Part shown: positions 5,069-8,708 of the stretch, piece by piece
Numbering within the stretch: the stretch's first letter is position 1
Layout: the number at the start of each line of letters is the position of its first letter
Assembly (NCBI GenBank): GCA_013697015.1
Contig: JACCXL010000190.1
Location: 1 to 8,708 of the forward strand
Direction: 5' to 3'
DNA: 8,708 bases
Origin: Chthoniobacterales bacterium
GTDB taxonomy: Bacteria; Verrucomicrobiota; Verrucomicrobiia; Chthoniobacterales; UBA10450
Position numbers and translations under genes: made by a program
The notes under the pieces: generated by a model
Told to the model about the DNA's origin: nothing
Seen by the model: the letters and a program-made list of their open reading frames with translations, nothing else
The model's database searches: none

Positions 5069-6667
5069 TTACATCGCACTAGTCAAGGCTTCCACGACGA
5101 AAATCTCCTGTGCGCCTTTGCCTTTCATTTCGACGCGGCCCAGTGGCCGGGCACGGCAATGCTCGGCGATCAGATCCCAAGTCGCCCTATTGACGCAGAC
5201 TGAACCAGCTTGAGCCGCTCCCTCCATTCGAGAGGCGGTGTTCACCGTGTCGCCCCAGATATCGTATTGATACTTTCTGTGTCCCACCACGCCGGCAATT
5301 ACTGGCCCGACATGAATGCCGACATGCACGTTCCAACCAGAGGGCTGACTACGCGCAACGGTCACCATTTCCAAAGCGCATTTTACGCAGTCGAGCGCCG
5401 GATTGTCCCGAGGTGCGAGGAGCCCGGCAGTGGCCATAAACGAGTCGCCGATCGTTTTAATTTTTTCGAGGTTATGCTTAACGCAAAGCTGTTCGAATGC
5501 CTCCACCAAGTTCTGCAAATGCGACAGAATTTCTTCCGGGTGATGCCGGTCGCTGTAGCCCGTGAATCCCGCAACATCGCTGAAAAGTATTCCGACTTTT
5601 TCAAAACGGCGTGGCTGGACGGCGTTCGTGGCTTTTAGCTCCGCCGCGACATCGCGAGGCAGGATGACGTGGAGTAATTCATCAGATCGTTGTTTTTCCT
5701 GCTCGATTTGCCGGAGGTAGGAAGCTTCCCGATCATGAAGCCGCTTCCTTTCGAGACATGACCCGATGCGGGCTTGAAGCAATACCGGGTTGAACGGCTT
5801 GGATAAATAATCCTTTGCCCCGCTTTGGATGCACTTCACCACGTGATCGAGCTGGTCAGATGCTGAGAGCACGATTACGGGAATTTCCCGAAGCAAGGGG
5901 TCCGCTTTCAATTGTGCAAGAACTTCAAAGCCGTCCATGACCGGCATCAAGATGTCGAGCAGCAGCAGATCAAAAGATTCCGTTCTTATTTTTTCCAATG
6001 CCTCGCTCCCATTTTCAGCGCACGCGATTTTGTAGCCGAGTCTTTCGAGGCGTCGCCTCAGCATGTCCCGATTTAATTCGTTATCGTCCACGATCAGCAG
6101 AGAGGCGGTTTCAGCCGGTGCCGCGACGACCGCGCCTTGCTTCGCCGGTGGCTCTTTGGCAAACGCCTGTCGACAGGGGAAAGTGATTGCGTCGCTCTTA
6201 GCCGGACCTGAATCGAGTTGAGCCGAAGCAAAATTTTCTACGATCAGATCGAGCAAGTGGCGCGCAGCCACATGCACTTTCTGCAAATCCGGAATGAAAG
6301 AATCCTGCCCCAGCTCTTTCGCCTCCTCCTGTAACAGTTCCGCATAACCGATCACCTGGTTTATAGGGGTGCGCACTTCGTGGTGCATTAACGCTTCATC
6401 TATTTTTCGGCTCGCGACTGGATCGCAAAGATCGTCGACAACACCCAACAGGCGTTTGCCGGCAGAATGAATGCGATCGAGATCGGCAATGAAAACTTCC
6501 GGGCCGTTGTCCTGCGCTTCTTCGATCAACATTTCGCAGTAACCGATGATGTGATTAAGCGGAGTCCGCAGCTCGTGTTTCAGACTGGTGGACAACTCAG
6601 TTTTCGCGCCAGGCTTTTGGTGATCAGAGGGAGACGCGGAGCCAGGCGCCGACCCGTCGCTGCTCAT
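5069..6667 (-). CDS. Response-regulator adenylate cyclase with tandem HisKA-like domains
   Basis: This 532-residue, apparently soluble protein probably makes cAMP under two-component control. Two HisKA-like phosphoacceptor domains come first (about 24-82, H-box KHELRTP with His31; about 90-150, HHEVRTP with His96). No HATPase domain follows, so it cannot phosphorylate itself in the usual way. A receiver domain spans about 188-308 (acidic pair D194/D195, phosphoacceptor D238, S268, K290). A helical linker (about 310-345, ending HVILP) leads to a class III cyclase domain (about 352-530). Catalytic residues are complete: metal-binding D364 (FSDVAGFT) and D408 (KTIGDSF), adenine-selecting K404 and D469 (YDIWGD), transition-state N476 and R480 (TVNTASRM). 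K/D at the specificity positions indicates ATP rather than GTP. The ATG at 6667 overlaps the stop of the preceding receiver gene (ATGA), implying translational coupling. The His domains may act as phosphotransfer or dimerisation modules for the upstream kinase. Confidence 0.9.
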   Translation of the reverse strand: MSSDGSAPGSASPSDHQKPGAKTELSTSLKHELRTPLNHIIGYCEMLIEEAQDNGPEVFIADLDRIHSAGKRLLGVVDDLCDPVASRKIDEALMHHEVRTPINQVIGYAELLQEEAKELGQDSFIPDLQKVHVAARHLLDLIVENFASAQLDSGPAKSDAITFPCRQAFAKEPPAKQGAVVAAPAETASLLIVDDNELNRDMLRRRLERLGYKIACAENGSEALEKIRTESFDLLLLDILMPVMDGFEVLAQLKADPLLREIPVIVLSASDQLDHVVKCIQSGAKDYLSKPFNPVLLQARIGSCLERKRLHDREASYLRQIEQEKQRSDELLHVILPRDVAAELKATNAVQPRRFEKVGILFSDVAGFTGYSDRHHPEEILSHLQNLVEAFEQLCVKHNLEKIKTIGDSFMATAGLLAPRDNPALDCVKCALEMVTVARSQPSGWNVHVGIHVGPVIAGVVGHRKYQYDIWGDTVNTASRMEGAAQAGSVCVNRATWDLIAEHCRARPLGRVEMKGKGAQEIFVVEALTSAM

Positions 6668-7041
6668 TGCGGTGCCTTTTCGCCCAAAAGAACTTCGATC
6701 TTACCAAGCAGCCGCGAAATTTCGACCGGCTTGGTATCGAAATCATCGCAGCCGGCCTCGATACATTTTTCACGATCACCCGCCATGGCATGCGCGGTGA
6801 GTGCAATCACGGGAATAGATTTCGTTTCGAGCGCCATTTTCAGCCGTCGCGTCGCCTCCCACCCGTCGAGTGCCGGCAGGCTGATATCCATCAAGATCAG
6901 CGCGGGCGATTCCGATTTCGCCATCGCGAGACCCTGAGCGCCATCTACGGCGATCACGACCTCGTAGCCTCTGCGCTGGAGGCGACGTGTGAGCATATCG
7001 CGGTTCATCTCGTTGTCCTCTACTAACAATAATTTGGACAT
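6664..7041 (-). CDS. Single-domain response regulator (receiver only)
   Basis: The 125 residues form one CheY/DivK-like receiver domain with no output domain. Conserved residues are present: acidic E8/D9, phosphoacceptor D52 (LILMDISLP), T82 (ALTAHAM) and K104 (DTKPV). The ALTAHAM and GCDDFDTKP segments are typical of DivK-like receivers in hybrid-kinase phosphorelays. It lies between the hybrid kinase (27-base gap) and the cyclase (4-base ATGA overlap). It probably takes phosphate from the kinase or competes with the cyclase receiver for it. Its N-terminal half (VEDNEMNRDMLTRRLQRRGY) is close to the cyclase receiver (VDDNELNRDMLRRRLERLGY), so the two are likely duplicates. No clear ribosome binding site is visible. 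Confidence 0.9.
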   Translation of the reverse strand: MSKLLLVEDNEMNRDMLTRRLQRRGYEVVIAVDGAQGLAMAKSESPALILMDISLPALDGWEATRRLKMALETKSIPVIALTAHAMAGDREKCIEAGCDDFDTKPVEISRLLGKIEVLLGEKAPQ

Positions 7042-7068
7042 AGAGTGCTTGGTGCTGCGCGGTCGAAC

Positions 7069-8708
7069 CTAAACCGGCGTGCTCGTTTCCGTCCGCTGTT
7101 TGCGTTGTACGCAGGCCGCAATCAGGTCCCGGATTTCAGCGAGCAAGGCTTCCTCGCTGAGGGCGGCTTTGGGCAGGACTTTTTCGACATAGCCATCAAG
7201 CAGGACACGATCCTGGAGTGTCACCTCACTGGCGGTGATCACAACGATGGGAATCGCCTGCCATTCGTCGTGCTTGTGCAGCTCGGCGACAAATTGGTAG
7301 CCGTTCATTTTCGGCATCAGCAAATCCAAGATGATCAGGTCGGGCCGTTGTTCCGCCATCCGATCCATCGCGACCAATCCATTTTCGGCCTGAATTACTT
7401 TCCAACCTTCTTTTTCCAAGGTTTGCGCGATCATTTTCCGCGCCGGCTCTTCATCATCGATGACTAGCGCGAAACGCGGCGGCGGGATGTGACGGAATTT
7501 CATGAGTATCTCCGCGAGGCGCTCCCGATCCACCGGTTTGATCATGTATTCGGTTGCGCCTAGACCGTAGCCAAGGTTTTTGTCGTCAACGATCGTCAAC
7601 ATGATCACCGGTATGTCCGCCACCCCGGCCTCAGATTTGAGCGCGGAAAGCACGGCCCAGCCGTCCATTCCCGGCATCATTACATCCAGTGTGATGGCAG
7701 CAGGGTGCAATTTTCTGGCCAGACGCAAACCTTCCTGGCCGCTGGCCGCGCAGGCAACATGAAATCCTTTTCGATTCAAAAAGCGCTCGAGAACTTTACG
7801 CGTATCCGCGTCATCATCGATCACCAGAACGGTCGTGCCGTCCGCGGCCGCCGCCGCAGTGAGCGATTGCGACTCCACTTTGGCTTCACTATCGGGTTCG
7901 CGGACTTCAATCGGCAGCCGGATGACAAAAGTTGAGCCTTTGCCAGGCTCGCTCGTCACGTCCACATCACCGCCCATCATCTGGCAGAAAGTTTTCGTGA
8001 TGGTGAGACCCAGACCAGTGCCACCAAAATTGCGCACGGTGGAGGCGTCAGCCTGAGAAAATGCTTCAAACACGCGTGCTTGTTCTTCCCGCGTCATGCC
8101 AATGCCAGTGTCGCTGACGCGAAAAATGATCCAATCGCCATTGTTCGATCCGACCTCGCGTGCGGCTGCGAGCGTAATTTTACCGTTGTGGGTAAATTTA
8201 CTGGCATTGCTGAGGAGGTTGAAAAGGGTCTGACGTACTTTGGTCATGTCCGCTCTCATCGCCCCGAGATCTGACGGACAGCGCACCTCGATCGTGTTGG
8301 AGTTTTTCTGCGCCAGCAGTTGAACCGTGGTGCTGACATCCTCGAGCAAGGCCGGAATGTCGAAAGTCTCGAGATACAAATCCATCTTGCCTGCTTCGAT
8401 TTTCGACAAATCGAGCACATCGTTAATCAATTCGAGCAAGTGCCTGCCGGCGCGATTGATCTTCTTGAGATCGGGAATGAAAGCTTTCTGCCCGGAGTCG
8501 TCCGCTTCCTCCTGAAGCATCTCGCTGTATCCGATGATCGCATTAAGTGGCGTGCGCAGCTCGTGACTCATGTTTGCCAGAAACTGGCTTTTGGCATGCG
8601 TGGCAGCACGGGCTCGTTGTTCGGACTGCACCAATTGCTCATTTACCTCATGCAGCTCTTTTTCGTGCTCCTCGATTTGCGCGAGCATCTCGTTGAAACG
8701 GTCGATGA
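7069..8708 (-). CDS. Hybrid sensor histidine kinase, 5' end outside the window
   Basis: The frame is open to the right edge, so the sensor part is missing. An internal ATG at 8688 would give 539 residues but is not the true start: the codons before it (IDRFNE) join MLAQIEE into the end of a HAMP domain. Counting from that Met: coiled coil (about 1-33); HisKA with phosphoacceptor His42 (SHELRTP); HATPase (about 110-262) with N-box NLLSNASKF (157-165), G1 DTGIG (193-197) and G2 GGTGLGL (222-228); receiver 1 (about 285-398, D335, T365, K384); receiver 2 (about 404-525, D455, with the active-site Lys in the KVLPK form). A HAMP domain implies a membrane-anchored sensor. The protein should autophosphorylate and pass phosphate to its own receivers and to the two downstream gene products. 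It ends in TAG 27 bases before the next gene. Confidence 0.92.
   Translation of the reverse strand, partial: IDRFNEMLAQIEEHEKELHEVNEQLVQSEQRARAATHAKSQFLANMSHELRTPLNAIIGYSEMLQEEADDSGQKAFIPDLKKINRAGRHLLELINDVLDLSKIEAGKMDLYLETFDIPALLEDVSTTVQLLAQKNSNTIEVRCPSDLGAMRADMTKVRQTLFNLLSNASKFTHNGKITLAAAREVGSNNGDWIIFRVSDTGIGMTREEQARVFEAFSQADASTVRNFGGTGLGLTITKTFCQMMGGDVDVTSEPGKGSTFVIRLPIEVREPDSEAKVESQSLTAAAAADGTTVLVIDDDADTRKVLERFLNRKGFHVACAASGQEGLRLARKLHPAAITLDVMMPGMDGWAVLSALKSEAGVADIPVIMLTIVDDKNLGYGLGATEYMIKPVDRERLAEILMKFRHIPPPRFALVIDDEEPARKMIAQTLEKEGWKVIQAENGLVAMDRMAEQRPDLIILDLLMPKMNGYQFVAELHKHDEWQAIPIVVITASEVTLQDRVLLDGYVEKVLPKAALSEEALLAEIRDLIAACVQRKQRTETSTPV

Noticed and set aside
4629..5213. 194-codon plus-strand reading frame
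   Set aside because: It is antisense to the tRNA remnant (giving the familiar artefact GLEPTHSCEYWIL), runs antisense into the cyclase gene end, and has no domain or ribosome binding site.
1..8708. CRISPR array, rRNA, complete tRNA or intact mobile element
   Set aside because: No regularly spaced repeats, rRNA-like stretches, complete cloverleaf, integrase or full transposase were seen.

Overview
The window is bacterial chromosomal DNA of moderate-to-high GC. All credible genes are on the minus strand, so transcription runs from the right edge to the left. The mix of genes suggests a soil or freshwater bacterium, possibly a Verrucomicrobiota (Chthoniobacterales-like) or Acidobacteriota relative: a hybrid histidine kinase operon with a cyclase-bearing response regulator, a signal-peptide PG-binding/NTF2-like protein and a stand-alone sirtuin. 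No rRNA or marker gene is present, so this placement is a low-confidence inference.

Layout from the right edge (transcription order). (1) 5069-8708 is a tightly packed signalling operon: a hybrid histidine kinase cut by the window edge (HAMP tail, HisKA, HATPase, REC, REC), a stand-alone receiver protein, and a 532-residue protein with two tandem histidine-phosphoacceptor-like domains, a receiver and a class III adenylate cyclase domain. The last two genes overlap by ATGA. The kinase probably feeds phosphate to the receivers, and the output is probably cAMP. (2) 4496-5068 has no protein gene but contains the 3' part of a tRNA-Leu(CAA) gene that stops matching exactly at the anticodon loop. 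This is either a decayed tRNA or an attachment-site scar. (3) 3842-4495 encodes a small single-pass membrane protein of unknown function. It is followed by the last 30 codons of an IS481-like transposase (3731-3820).

(4) 2645-3448 encodes a secreted PG-binding-domain/NTF2-like protein. Its gene lies 28 bases upstream of a sirtuin gene (1873-2616), so the two are probably co-transcribed. (5) 349-1503 encodes a Ca2+/H+ antiporter (CaCA family). Its leader can fold into competing hairpins, and one helix would cover the ribosome binding site. Directly after its stop codon, in the same frame, lies a headless C-terminal fragment of a 4-oxalocrotonate-tautomerase-like protein (202-348). A strong GNRA-loop hairpin (152-175) follows. 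(6) 1-151 has no gene but contains an inverted repeat around a DnaA-box-like sequence.

The left half therefore carries three kinds of genomic debris (tautomerase tail, transposase tail, tRNA 3' half) between intact housekeeping-type genes, which points to past insertions and deletions. The most novel-looking items are the cyclase with tandem kinase-like phosphoacceptor domains but no ATPase domain, and the structured leader of the antiporter gene.
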